Part shown: piece by piece, positions 35,004 to 43,586 of the stretch
How positions within the stretch are numbered: position 1 is the first letter of the stretch
Layout: every line of letters begins with the position of its first letter
NCBI RefSeq assembly: GCF_001541345.2
Contig: NZ_LMVL02000001.1
Location: 868,001 to 932,000 of the forward strand
Reading direction: 5' to 3'
DNA from: Gillisella vitis
GTDB taxonomy: Bacteria > Pseudomonadota > Alphaproteobacteria > Rhizobiales > Rhizobiaceae
Length of the DNA: 64,000 nt
Notes under the pieces: model-generated
Database searches by the model: none
What the model saw: only the letters and a program-made list of their open reading frames with translations
Told to the model about the DNA's origin: nothing
Program-made: the position numbers and the translations under genes

Positions 35004-38000
35004 ATGTTTTCCAATATTTTCATTGATCGTCCACGCATGGCAATCGTCATTGCCATCGTGCTGACGATTGCCGGTGGTCTGGCGCTGACCAGAATACCGG
35101 TCTCACAACTTCCCGATATCGTGCCGCCACAGGTCCAGGTGACGGCCACCTATCCCGGCGCTTCCGCCGAAGTGCTGGAGCAGACCGTTGCGCAACCGCT
35201 CGAATCCAAGGTGATTGGGGTCGACAAAGCTCTCTACATGAAAAGCACCAGCGGTAATGATGGCAGCTACTCGCTGACCGTCAGTTTCGCTCTGGGCAGC
35301 GATGCCGACATTAACACCGTTAACGTCAACAACCGCGTGCAGACGGCTCTGTCCTCGCTGCCCAGCGACGTTCAAAATCTTGGTGTCTCGGTCAGCAAAA
35401 AATCCTCGTCCATTCTGCAATTCATCATGTTGCAGAGCGAGAAGGGCAAGTTCGATCCGCTGTTCATGACCAACTATGCAACGATCAACGTCCTGGACGA
35501 GATCTCGCGTATTCCAGGTGTCGGTTCTGCATCGCTCTTCAGCAACATGAAGTATTCGATGCGGATCTGGTTCGACGTTGACCGCTTGTCCAGCCTTGGC
35601 CTGGTGCCTTCGGATGTCACAAGCGCGATTTCAGCCCAGAACGTCCAGGCACCTGTTGGCCGTATCGGTGCACGTCCGGTGCCGGACGATCAGGCATTTC
35701 AATATAACGTCCAGACCCAGGGCCGTCTCGAAACGCCGGAGGAATTCGGCAATATCGTGCTGCGCGCCAATAAGGACGGCTCTGTCCTGAAAGTGAAGGA
35801 TGTTGCCCGTGTCGAACTGGGCGCACAAAACGACGACACGGTCTCTCGCCGCGAAGGCGATCCGGGTGTTGCCATGGGCATTTACATGTCTCCCGGTGCC
35901 AACGCGCTGAACACGGCTGCGGCCGTCAGCGCCAAGATCGCACAGTTGAACAGCCGGATGCCGGAAGGCATGCGCGCCAATGTCATGTACGACTCGACCA
36001 CCTTCGTTGAAGACACGATTGAATCCGTCATTCATACGCTGATCGAAGCCTTCGTGCTGGTGGCTGTGGTCGTCTTCCTGTTTCTCGGCAATGTCCGGGC
36101 AACGGTCATCCCGATCATTGCGGTCCCGGTCAGCGTTATCGCCACATTCGCGGTGCTGCTGGCGCTTGGCTACTCGGCCAATACGGTCTCGCTTCTCGCT
36201 CTTGTGCTTGCCATCGGCATCGTCGTCGACGACGCGATTGTCGTCGTGGAAAATGTCGAGCGCGTGATGGAGGAGGAGCCGGAGCTGACACCGGTTGCCG
36301 CCACCAAGAAGGCCATGGGGCAGATCACCGGTCCGATTGTTGCGATCACCCTTGTCCTGCTCTCGGTTTTCGTTCCCATCGGCTTCATCTCCGGCATATC
36401 AGGTGAATTGTTCCGGCAGTTCTCGGTCACCATCAGCGTTGCCATGCTGATCTCGGCCATTAACGCGCTGACGCTGTCGCCTGCTCTCTGCGCCGTCTTC
36501 CTGCGCCACACCGGCGAAAAACGCGGCATCATGGGCTGGATCAGCCGGCGTATCGACAATACCCGCGACGGCTATGCCTGGGCGGTTCAGAAAATGGTCC
36601 GCATGGCGGTCCTGTCCCTGTTGATCATCGGGGTCGGCGGTGCAGGCATCTATGGGCTGTCGAAGATTACCCCCAGTGGCTTCCTTCCGGAAGAAGACCA
36701 GGGCACGTTCTTCATCGCGGTGCAATTGCCCGATGGCGCTTCGGTGGCGCGGACAAGCGGTGCCGTTGCGCAGGTGGAAGATCTGCTGAATGCTATTCCG
36801 CAAATCGAAAATGTCTCTTCGGTTATCGGTTATTCCTTCCTCGACAGCTATTCGGCCAGCAATTCCGCCTTCATGATCGTGAAGCTGAAACCTTTCGCGG
36901 ACCGCCCGGCGGCCTTGGACAAGGTACAAGTAGTTATTGGCCGGACGTTCGGCATGGTCCAGCAGGTCAAGGCCGCGACTGTTCTGCCCTTCAACCTTCC
37001 ACCCGTTCTGGGTCTTTCCACCAGTGGCGGTTTCGAAGCGATGATCGAATCGCTTGAGGGTGCCGATCCGGCCACCATGGCCAATGTGGCCTATGGCGTG
37101 GTCGGCGCGGCCAATCAGAACCCGAAACTGGCGCGTGTCTTCACCACCTATGGTGCCAATGCGCCGTCGATCTATCTCGATATCGATCGTGAAAAAGCAC
37201 AGGCGCTCGGTATCAGCATCAGCGATATCTTCAACGCTCTGCAGGCAACGCTCGGTGGCTCCTATGTCAACGACTTCAACGAGTTCGGACGTACCTGGCA
37301 GGTCAAGGTCCAGGGCGATGCCGCCAATCGCCGCGATACATCGGCGCTTTGGAACATCTATGTCCGCAACTCCAACAGTGACATGGTGCCTCTCCAGTCG
37401 ATTGCCGAGGTGAAGACAATCGTCGGCCCACCTGTCATCACCCGCTATAACAACTATCGCGCCGTGACGATCAATGGCTCGGCTGCTCCCAGCACGTCTT
37501 CCGGGGACGCCATGGAGGCCTTCAAGCAGGTGGTCGCCAATACCCTGCCATCCGGCTTTGCGCTGGAATGGACGGGAACGGCCTATCAGGAACAGCAGGC
37601 CTCTGGCCAAACGGGTATCATCCTGGCGTTGGCTCTGCTGTTTGCCTATCTGTTCCTCGTTGCCCTCTACGAAAGCTGGACCATTCCCGTACCGGTTCTG
37701 CTTTCTGTCATCGTGGGTGTATTCGGGGCCTTTGCCGGCATGGTGCTGATGCATATGACGATGGATCTCTACGCACAGATCGGTCTCGTGGTGCTGATTG
37801 CCCTTGCTGCCAAAAACGGCATCCTGATCGTCGAGTTCGCCAAGGAACACCGCGAACAGGGCATGCCGATTGCCGATGCGGCGGTGCTGGGGGCAAAGCT
37901 GCGCTTCCGCGCCGTGATGATGACGTCGATTGCCTTCATCCTTGGCCTCGTGCCGCTGGTTTGGGCAAATGGCGCCTCGATGATGGCACGGCAGAATGTC

Positions 38001-38159
38001 AGTACGCCGGTGTTTATCGGCATGTTGACAGCCAGTACGCTTGGTCTGTTCGTCATTCCGATGCTCTACATCACCTTCCAGACAGTGCGTGAAAAATTGA
38101 AGTCCTGGCTTGGCTTGGGTAAGCCACCCGAACATCATGCGCCGCATAGTGACCATTAA
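35004..38159 (+). CDS. RND multidrug efflux pump (AcrB/HAE1 type)
   Basis: Inner-membrane proton-driven exporter of 1051 aa, full length. It begins [13 protein letters not shown], typical of HAE1 pumps. Twelve membrane segments flank two large periplasmic loops. The paired proton-relay Asp residues are D409 and D410 ([18 protein letters not shown]), equivalent to AcrB D407/D408. The relay Lys lies in [16 protein letters not shown]. It resembles the AmeB-type pumps of Agrobacterium and SmeE-like proteins. Likely substrates are drugs, detergents and plant flavonoids. Confidence 0.95.
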   Translation: MFSNIFIDRPRMAIVIAIVLTIAGGLALTRIPVSQLPDIVPPQVQVTATYPGASAEVLEQTVAQPLESKVIGVDKALYMKSTSGNDGSYSLTVSFALGSDADINTVNVNNRVQTALSSLPSDVQNLGVSVSKKSSSILQFIMLQSEKGKFDPLFMTNYATINVLDEISRIPGVGSASLFSNMKYSMRIWFDVDRLSSLGLVPSDVTSAISAQNVQAPVGRIGARPVPDDQAFQYNVQTQGRLETPEEFGNIVLRANKDGSVLKVKDVARVELGAQNDDTVSRREGDPGVAMGIYMSPGANALNTAAAVSAKIAQLNSRMPEGMRANVMYDSTTFVEDTIESVIHTLIEAFVLVAVVVFLFLGNVRATVIPIIAVPVSVIATFAVLLALGYSANTVSLLALVLAIGIVVDDAIVVVENVERVMEEEPELTPVAATKKAMGQITGPIVAITLVLLSVFVPIGFISGISGELFRQFSVTISVAMLISAINALTLSPALCAVFLRHTGEKRGIMGWISRRIDNTRDGYAWAVQKMVRMAVLSLLIIGVGGAGIYGLSKITPSGFLPEEDQGTFFIAVQLPDGASVARTSGAVAQVEDLLNAIPQIENVSSVIGYSFLDSYSASNSAFMIVKLKPFADRPAALDKVQVVIGRTFGMVQQVKAATVLPFNLPPVLGLSTSGGFEAMIESLEGADPATMANVAYGVVGAANQNPKLARVFTTYGANAPSIYLDIDREKAQALGISISDIFNALQATLGGSYVNDFNEFGRTWQVKVQGDAANRRDTSALWNIYVRNSNSDMVPLQSIAEVKTIVGPPVITRYNNYRAVTINGSAAPSTSSGDAMEAFKQVVANTLPSGFALEWTGTAYQEQQASGQTGIILALALLFAYLFLVALYESWTIPVPVLLSVIVGVFGAFAGMVLMHMTMDLYAQIGLVVLIALAAKNGILIVEFAKEHREQGMPIADAAVLGAKLRFRAVMMTSIAFILGLVPLVWANGASMMARQNVSTPVFIGMLTASTLGLFVIPMLYITFQTVREKLKSWLGLGKPPEHHAPHSDH

Positions 38160-38188
38160 GTCGGGCGACTAGGCGCATCGTTTGAAAA

Positions 38189-38227
38189 GACCGGATCGGA
38201 GATTGCATCGCAGCTTCCGATCCGGTC
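38189..38227 (+). terminator. Stem-loop after the RND operon
   Basis: GACCGGATCGGA (38189-38200) and TCCGATCCGGTC (38216-38227) are perfect 12-base arms with a 15-base loop, 29 bases after the pump stop. The following bases are only weakly T-rich. With the second hairpin it probably ends the efflux transcript. Confidence 0.65.
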
Positions 38228-38261
38228 AATTTGCATGATATTCCGGCCATTTTTACGCTTC

Positions 38262-38298
38262 AAAGCCGCAATTGCACTCTGTTGCCATTGCGGCTTTT
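38262..38298 (+). terminator. Rho-independent terminator
   Basis: AAAGCCGCAAT (38262-38272) and ATTGCGGCTTT (38287-38297) are perfect arms, followed by another T. It is a bidirectional intrinsic terminator that separates the efflux operon from the carboxylase genes. Confidence 0.75.
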
Positions 38299-38347
38299 CT
38301 CATTGGGCATCACGGTCCCGCCTCATAAAATGTCTTTTCTGCATGAT

Positions 38348-38388
38348 ACCTTAAGCCGATTCCGGTTTAAGCGTTTATGCTTTAAGGT
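38348..38388 (+). promoter_or_regulatory. Inverted-repeat region upstream of pccB
   Basis: ACCTTAAGC (38348-38356) faces GCTTTAAGGT (38379-38388), and TTAAGCCG-ATT-CCGGTTTAA is nested inside with one mismatch. The position 26-66 bases before the pccB ATG fits an operator. The regulator is not known. It does not match the TTTGCAAA motif of PccR. Confidence 0.35.
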
Positions 38389-38413
38389 CTGCGCGAAAGA
38401 GGACGAGGATCAC

Positions 38414-39946
38414 ATGCCGACAATATTGGATCAGCTGGAAAGCCGCCGCGCCGAGGCCCGTCTTGGCGGTGGGGAAAAGCGGATTGACGCGCAGCACGCC
38501 AAGGGCAAGCTGACGGCGCGCGAGCGGATTGAGATCTTGCTCGATGAAGGGTCGTTTGAAGAATACGATATGTATGTGACCCATCGCTGCACGGATTTCG
38601 GGATGGATGGTCAGAAGGTGGCAGGCGATGGCGTCGTCACCGGCTGGGGCACGATCAATGGCCGCCAGGTCTATGTGTTCTCCCAGGATTTTACCGTGCT
38701 CGGCGGTTCGCTGTCGGAAACTCATGCACAGAAGATTTGCAAGATCATGGATATGGCGGTCCGGGTTGGAGCGCCGGTGATCGGCATCAACGATTCGGGC
38801 GGGGCGCGGATACAGGAAGGCGTGGCCTCGCTGGCCGGTTATGCCGAAGTGTTTCGCCGCAATGCCGAGGTGTCTGGCGTCATTCCGCAGATCTCTGTCA
38901 TTATGGGTCCCTGCGCGGGCGGCGCAGTGTATTCGCCTGCCATGACCGACTTCATCTTCATGGTGCGTGACACGTCCTACATGTTCGTCACCGGCCCTGA
39001 TGTGGTGAAGACGGTGACCAACGAAATCGTCACGGCGGAAGAGCTGGGCGGGGCAGGCACCCACACGAAGAAATCCTCGGTGGCCGACGGCGCTTTTGAA
39101 AACGATATCGAGGCGCTGGAACAGGTGCGGCTGCTGTTTGACTTCCTGCCGTTGAACAATCGCGAAAAACCGCCGAGCAGGCCGTTCTACGATGATCCGG
39201 CCCGGCTCGAAAGGCGGTTGGACACGCTGATCCCCGACAGTTCCACCAAGCCTTACGACATGAAGGAACTGATCCACGCGCTGGCCGACGAAGGCGATTT
39301 CTTCGAGTTACAAGAAGCTTTTGCCAGGAACATCATCACCGGCTTCATCCGGCTGGAAGGCCAGACGGTCGGTGTGGTCGCCAACCAGCCGATGGTGCTA
39401 GCTGGCTGCCTGGATATTGATAGCTCACGCAAGGCGGCCCGTTTCGTGCGGTTTTGCGATGCCTTTTCCATTCCGATCCTGACGCTGGTGGATGTGCCGG
39501 GCTTTCTGCCTGGTGTGGCGCAGGAATATGGCGGGGTGATCAAGCACGGTGCCAAGCTGCTGTTTGCCTATTCTGAGGCCACCGTGCCGATGGTGACGCT
39601 GATCACCCGCAAGGCCTATGGCGGCGCCTATGACGTGATGGCCTCCAAGCATATTGGCGCTGATGTGAATTATGCCTGGCCGACGGCGGAAATCGCCGTC
39701 ATGGGTGCCAAGGGCGCGACGGAAATTCTCTACCGTTCCGAACTGGGCGACCCGGAAAAGATCGCGGCGCGCACCAGAGAATATGAGGAGCGGTTCGCCA
39801 ATCCGTTCGTGGCGGCCGAGCGCGGCTTTATTGACGAAGTGATCATGCCGCATTCGTCGCGCAAGCGCATCGCCCGGGCCTTTGCCTCGCTGCGGGGCAA
39901 GCAGGTTGCGACCCATTGGAAAAAACACGATACCATTCCGCTTTAA
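38414..39946 (+). CDS. pccB: Propionyl-CoA carboxylase beta subunit
   Basis: Carboxyltransferase subunit (510 aa) that moves CO2 from carboxybiotin to propionyl-CoA to give methylmalonyl-CoA. The acyl-CoA binding part includes [20 protein letters not shown] and the biotin-side oxyanion region [18 protein letters not shown] 38414 follows GAGGATCAC. The longer frame starts before the upstream regulatory repeats. The alpha subunit is at 40820, separated by two small paralogous genes, and the mutase for the next step is at 43587. Confidence 0.94.
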   Translation: MPTILDQLESRRAEARLGGGEKRIDAQHAKGKLTARERIEILLDEGSFEEYDMYVTHRCTDFGMDGQKVAGDGVVTGWGTINGRQVYVFSQDFTVLGGSLSETHAQKICKIMDMAVRVGAPVIGINDSGGARIQEGVASLAGYAEVFRRNAEVSGVIPQISVIMGPCAGGAVYSPAMTDFIFMVRDTSYMFVTGPDVVKTVTNEIVTAEELGGAGTHTKKSSVADGAFENDIEALEQVRLLFDFLPLNNREKPPSRPFYDDPARLERRLDTLIPDSSTKPYDMKELIHALADEGDFFELQEAFARNIITGFIRLEGQTVGVVANQPMVLAGCLDIDSSRKAARFVRFCDAFSIPILTLVDVPGFLPGVAQEYGGVIKHGAKLLFAYSEATVPMVTLITRKAYGGAYDVMASKHIGADVNYAWPTAEIAVMGAKGATEILYRSELGDPEKIAARTREYEERFANPFVAAERGFIDEVIMPHSSRKRIARAFASLRGKQVATHWKKHDTIPL

Positions 39947-40025
39947 AAACGGGCCCACGTTGATAGCGGGTTCACTTCAACAGCAAGATCGGACCTGTTC
40001 CGGCAGACAAGAAAGGGTGGCATGG

Positions 40026-40403
40026 ATGTCCAAGGCCCCTGATATGACCAAGCACCGTGGATTTCCCTCCGGCATGCCCGGAACAGGTGTACAGTTCACC
40101 ATTCGCCGGGCCAATCCCCGGGGCGTCACCCCCATCAAGGCCATGCCGCGCAAGGCCTATCCCGGCACCAAGGAACACCGCATCGATGCGGCTTTCTTGC
40201 ACGCGCTCTGGCATCACTTCGGCGCTGAACCTTTCGAGCGCGGCAATCTCGATGCGGCCCGGCTCAACCTGCTGTTTGGCCGCGAAGTGGTGGCGGTGGA
40301 AAAGGATTTCGATCCGCTGTCCTATGAAGCGATGCTGCGCATCGATGAGCGGGTGGCGCGCCACAGCTTTCCGGAATCCTTCGATGATGTGTTTGAGGTG
40401 TGA
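40026..40403 (+). CDS. Conserved small protein of unknown function, paralogue A
   Basis: A 125-aa protein between the carboxylase subunits. ATG 40026 follows AAAGGGTGG. It is clearly homologous to the next gene: both have KHRGFP near the start, Q-F-T-x-RRAN, MPR, then FGAEPFERGNLD, LFGRE, FDP-SY and an FP-FDD ending in V. It has no signal peptide, membrane segment or known domain that I can recognise. It is basic in its first half and more acidic later. The conserved position suggests a link to propionate metabolism or its control, but no function can be assigned. Confidence 0.75.
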   Translation: MSKAPDMTKHRGFPSGMPGTGVQFTIRRANPRGVTPIKAMPRKAYPGTKEHRIDAAFLHALWHHFGAEPFERGNLDAARLNLLFGREVVAVEKDFDPLSYEAMLRIDERVARHSFPESFDDVFEV

Positions 40404-40407
40404 TGCG

Positions 40408-40443
40408 ATGGTTTCTCTCCTGTTTCAGCCGGATGCTGCATGA
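40408..40443 (+). other. Possible 11-codon coupling ORF between the two small paralogues
   Basis: ATG 40408 follows GAGG by about nine bases, encodes MVSLLFQPDAA and stops at TGA 40441-40443. That stop overlaps the ATG of the next gene (ATGA). The next gene lacks a good ribosome site, so translation of this mini-ORF could deliver ribosomes to it. There is no evidence of a functional peptide. Confidence 0.3.
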
Positions 40444-40817
40444 TGGTTAAAGTGTCTGAAATGCCCAAGCATCGCGGGTTCCCGGCGGGCCTTCTTGGCA
40501 CGCAATGGCAGTTCACGCTGCGCCGAGCCAATTCCAACGTGACAAAGCTCACCTCCATGCCGCGCCACCGCACCATGGACCAGACCGTGGCTTTGGCTGA
40601 TATCGGGTTTGTGCGGGCGCTTTGGGAGTATTTTGGCGCAGAGCCTTTCGAGCGCGGCAATCTGGATGGCGAGCGGCTGTGCCGTCTATTTGGCCGGGAG
40701 CTTCTGGCTGCGGAGCGGGGTTTTGATCCGACCTCCTATACGGCAAAGCTGAAACTCAACGAAAAACTGGCCCGGAAGAACTTTCCGCAGGCCTTTGACG
40801 ACACGGAAGGGGTGTGA
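40440..40817 (+). CDS. Conserved small protein of unknown function, paralogue B
   Basis: A 125-aa paralogue of the protein at 40026, the same length and with the same conserved blocks (KHRGFPAG, RRAN, FGAEPFERGNLD, LFGRELLAAE, ARKNFPQAFDD). The middle (about 45-58) is most divergent. Alternative ATGs are at 40440 and 40443. Its stop ends two bases before the ATG of the alpha-subunit gene. A tandem duplication in place is the simplest origin. Function is unknown. A small accessory or regulatory subunit of the carboxylase is one possibility. Confidence 0.75.
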   Translation: MMVKVSEMPKHRGFPAGLLGTQWQFTLRRANSNVTKLTSMPRHRTMDQTVALADIGFVRALWEYFGAEPFERGNLDGERLCRLFGRELLAAERGFDPTSYTAKLKLNEKLARKNFPQAFDDTEGV

Positions 40818-40819
40818 CC

Positions 40820-42820
40820 ATGGCAATCTCGAAAATCCTGATCGCCAACCGTGGCGAAATCGCCTGCCGGGTGATCAAGACCGCCAAGCGGATGGGCATT
40901 GCTACTGTCGCTGTGTATTCCGATGCCGATGCCAATGCGCTGCATGTCAAGCTGGCGGATGAGGCGGTGCATATCGGCCCGTCGCCGTCCAATCAATCCT
41001 ATATCGTTATTGACAAGATTTTGGATGCGATCAGGCAAACCGGCGCGGATGCCGTGCATCCGGGCTATGGGTTCTTGTCGGAAAATGCCGCCTTTGCCGA
41101 GGCGCTGGATAAGGCGGGCGTAGCCTTCATCGGCCCGCCGGTCGGCGCCATTCAGGCGATGGGCGACAAGATCACCTCCAAGAAACTGGCGGCAGAGGCT
41201 GGCGTGTCCACCGTACCCGGCCATATGGGGCTGATTGCCGATGCCGAGGAAGCGGTGAAGATTGCTGGTGAGATCGGCTATCCCGTGATGATCAAGGCGT
41301 CCGCCGGTGGCGGTGGCAAAGGCATGCGCATCGCCTGGAACGATGCCGAGGCGCGTGAGGGTTTCCAGTCGTCGAAGAACGAGGCGATGAACTCGTTTGG
41401 CGACGACCGAATCTTTATCGAGAAATTCGTTGACCAGCCGCGCCATATCGAAATCCAGGTGCTGGGCGACACGCATGGCACTGTGCTCTATCTCGGTGAG
41501 CGCGAATGTTCGATCCAGCGGCGAAACCAGAAGGTGATCGAGGAAGCGCCATCGCCGTTTCTGGATGCGGAGACCCGCAAGGCCATGGGCGAACAGGCCG
41601 TGGCGCTGGCCAAGGCGGTTGGATATTATTCCGCTGGTACGGTGGAATTCATCGTCGATGGCAATCGCAATTTCTACTTTCTGGAAATGAACACCCGCTT
41701 GCAGGTGGAGCATCCGGTGACGGAACTGATCACCGGGCTTGATCTGGTCGAGCAGATGATCCGGGTGGCGTCTGGCGAGAGGCTGGGTTTTGCGCAAGGG
41801 GATGTAACGCTGACCGGCTGGGCGGTCGAAAGTCGGCTCTATGCTGAAGATCCGTATCGCAATTTCCTGCCGTCGATCGGCAGGCTGTCACGCTACCGCC
41901 CGCCCAGCGAAGGCCAGCAAGCCGATGGCACGGTGGTCCGCAACGATACCGGGGTGTTCGAGGGCGGGGAAATCTCGATGTATTACGACCCGATGGTTGC
42001 CAAGCTGTGTACGTGGGGGCTTGATCGGATCACAGCCATCGACGCGATGAGTGCGGCGCTGGACCAATTCGAAGTCGAGGGTATTGGCCATAATCTGCCG
42101 TTTCTGTCGGCGGTCATGCAGCATCCGCGCTTTCGCTCCGGCAAGATTACCACGGCCTTCATCGCCGAGGAGTTTCCGGAGGGCTTTTCCGGGGTGGAGC
42201 CGGATGAGACGGCGGGTCGGACGCTTGCTGCCGTTGCATCTCTTGTCCACCAGCGGCGCGAGGCCCGTGCCGCGCAGGTCTCCGGCACCATGGGCAATCA
42301 CGCCCGCACCATCGGCCGTGACTGGGTCGTTGAACTGGCAGACCGGCATTATCCGCTGACGCTGTCGGCGGAGCCCGGCAGTCTGACATTTGCCGATGGC
42401 GGTGTGGTCGCGGTCGATGGCCTGTGGCAGCCTGGCCAGACGCTGGCAATCTTTAGCGTCGATGGCCAAAGCATCGGGCTTAAAATTGACCTCAAGGGTC
42501 CCGCTATCCGCCTGCGCTGGCGGGGCATGGATGTCGTAGCGCATGTTCGCACTCTGCGCGTCGCCGAGCTTGCCCGGCTTATGCCTCGGAAATTACCGCC
42601 CGACACGTCAAAAATGCTGCTCTGCCCGATGCCGGGTGTGGTGACCGGCATTGCTGTTGCTGAAGGGGACGTCGTGGAGGCCGGTCAGGCGCTGGCGACG
42701 GTCGAGGCGATGAAGATGGAAAACATCCTGAAGGCCGAGCGACGCGGTGTGGTCAAAAAACTGGTTGCGAAACCGGGCCAAAGCCTCGCCGTGGACGAAC
42801 TGATCATGGAATTTGAGTGA
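40820..42820 (+). CDS. pccA: Propionyl-CoA carboxylase alpha subunit (biotin carboxylase/BCCP)
   Basis: Biotin-carrying subunit, 666 aa. The biotin carboxylase domain covers about 1-450 with ATP-grasp motif ASAGGGGKGMRIAW, HPGYGFLSENAAFA and EMNTRLQVEHPVTE. A BT-type linker domain (about 480-590) follows, and a C-terminal biotinyl domain whose lysine is K632 (VEAMKMENI). ATG 40820 follows GGAAGGGG. An in-frame GTG at 40814 overlaps the previous stop and is an alternative. With PccB it forms the dodecamer that carboxylates propionyl-CoA. Confidence 0.95.
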   Translation: MAISKILIANRGEIACRVIKTAKRMGIATVAVYSDADANALHVKLADEAVHIGPSPSNQSYIVIDKILDAIRQTGADAVHPGYGFLSENAAFAEALDKAGVAFIGPPVGAIQAMGDKITSKKLAAEAGVSTVPGHMGLIADAEEAVKIAGEIGYPVMIKASAGGGGKGMRIAWNDAEAREGFQSSKNEAMNSFGDDRIFIEKFVDQPRHIEIQVLGDTHGTVLYLGERECSIQRRNQKVIEEAPSPFLDAETRKAMGEQAVALAKAVGYYSAGTVEFIVDGNRNFYFLEMNTRLQVEHPVTELITGLDLVEQMIRVASGERLGFAQGDVTLTGWAVESRLYAEDPYRNFLPSIGRLSRYRPPSEGQQADGTVVRNDTGVFEGGEISMYYDPMVAKLCTWGLDRITAIDAMSAALDQFEVEGIGHNLPFLSAVMQHPRFRSGKITTAFIAEEFPEGFSGVEPDETAGRTLAAVASLVHQRREARAAQVSGTMGNHARTIGRDWVVELADRHYPLTLSAEPGSLTFADGGVVAVDGLWQPGQTLAIFSVDGQSIGLKIDLKGPAIRLRWRGMDVVAHVRTLRVAELARLMPRKLPPDTSKMLLCPMPGVVTGIAVAEGDVVEAGQALATVEAMKMENILKAERRGVVKKLVAKPGQSLAVDELIMEFE

Positions 42821-42846
42821 TGGGCGACTGTGCTTTTGGCCAAGGA

Positions 42847-43209
42847 TCAGGCGTCATCGCCCTGCCGCTCACCCAGCCGCACCAGCATATGTCTCTGATG
42901 GTCCTGCCCACCGAAAAAGATGGCCAGGATCTGGACCTGGTTTTTAACCTCATCCACTTTGAAATAGATGACCGCACGATTTTTCGTCACATGGCGCAAG
43001 TCCGGCGCGATGCTTGGCAGCAATGTTCCCTGAAAGGGCGCATGGACCAGCGCCTTCAAATCATCGTCGATCGCTTGAAGACGCGCCGAGGCGCGATCAA
43101 ATGCTTCCTGTATCGCATCTCCGAAAGACAAATAGGCTTCGACAAGGTGATCAAAGATCAGGTCAAGATCTCGATTGCTGGCGGCAGACCGCACCAAATC
43201 AAAGGCCAT
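42847..43209 (-). CDS. RelE/ParE-type toxin of a type II toxin-antitoxin pair
   Basis: A 120-aa protein with the ParE/RelE order. An N-terminal helix pair (DLDLIFDHLVEAYLSFGDA) is followed by beta strands ending in YFKVDEVKNQVQILAIFFGGQDH. The spacing APDLRHVTKNRAVIYF is typical of ParE-like toxins that act on gyrase, though some members cleave mRNA. Its start overlaps the antitoxin gene by 11 bases. The pair runs against the carboxylase and mutase genes, as an inserted module would. Confidence 0.82.
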   Translation of the reverse strand: MAFDLVRSAASNRDLDLIFDHLVEAYLSFGDAIQEAFDRASARLQAIDDDLKALVHAPFQGTLLPSIAPDLRHVTKNRAVIYFKVDEVKNQVQILAIFFGGQDHQRHMLVRLGERQGDDA

Positions 43210-43468
43210 AAAAGGACTTTTTCGCAGCGATCATCTGCTGGATTGTTCGGCTGCTGTCCTCGGCGTTCAGGAACGGACCTTTGCTGCGCTCGTCGATCAG
43301 CGCGCGCAATGCCTGAACTTCGGCTTCCTTCATCTCTGTTTCTTCCCGCAGCAGCTCGAGACCGCGCTGCACGACGGCGCTCAGGCTTGAATACCGCCCG
43401 TCTTCCACAAGCTTGCGGGCAAATTTGTCTTGCTGGTCGGAGATGGAAACGGAGGCTTTCACGGACAT
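43199..43468 (-). CDS. ParD-like antitoxin
   Basis: An 89-aa antitoxin. The N-terminal ribbon-helix-helix (about 3-45: KASVSISDQQDKFARKLV and the GRYSSLSAVVQRGLELL helix) binds the promoter and the rest (about 50-89) wraps the toxin. It is the first gene of the pair, as usual for parDE. The upstream 118 bases hold an AT-rich promoter region (GTATTTTTAATAG on the minus strand) where autoregulation is likely. Confidence 0.87.
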   Translation of the reverse strand: MSVKASVSISDQQDKFARKLVEDGRYSSLSAVVQRGLELLREETEMKEAEVQALRALIDERSKGPFLNAEDSSRTIQQMIAAKKSFYGL

Positions 43469-43586
43469 GGGGACAGGCTCCTCAAGGATTAGCTATTAAA
43501 AATACTACTCAGTCGCATTAAAATCAAGCTGAACGGAGAGGCGCTGGAATGTCGTCTTTCGTCTGCAAGGGTGGAGGGATTAATCG

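Noticed and set aside
36399-38156. A 585-codon open frame on the minus strand
   Set aside because: It is entirely antisense to the RND pump gene, has His/Arg/Gln-rich composition typical of shadow frames and no ribosome site.
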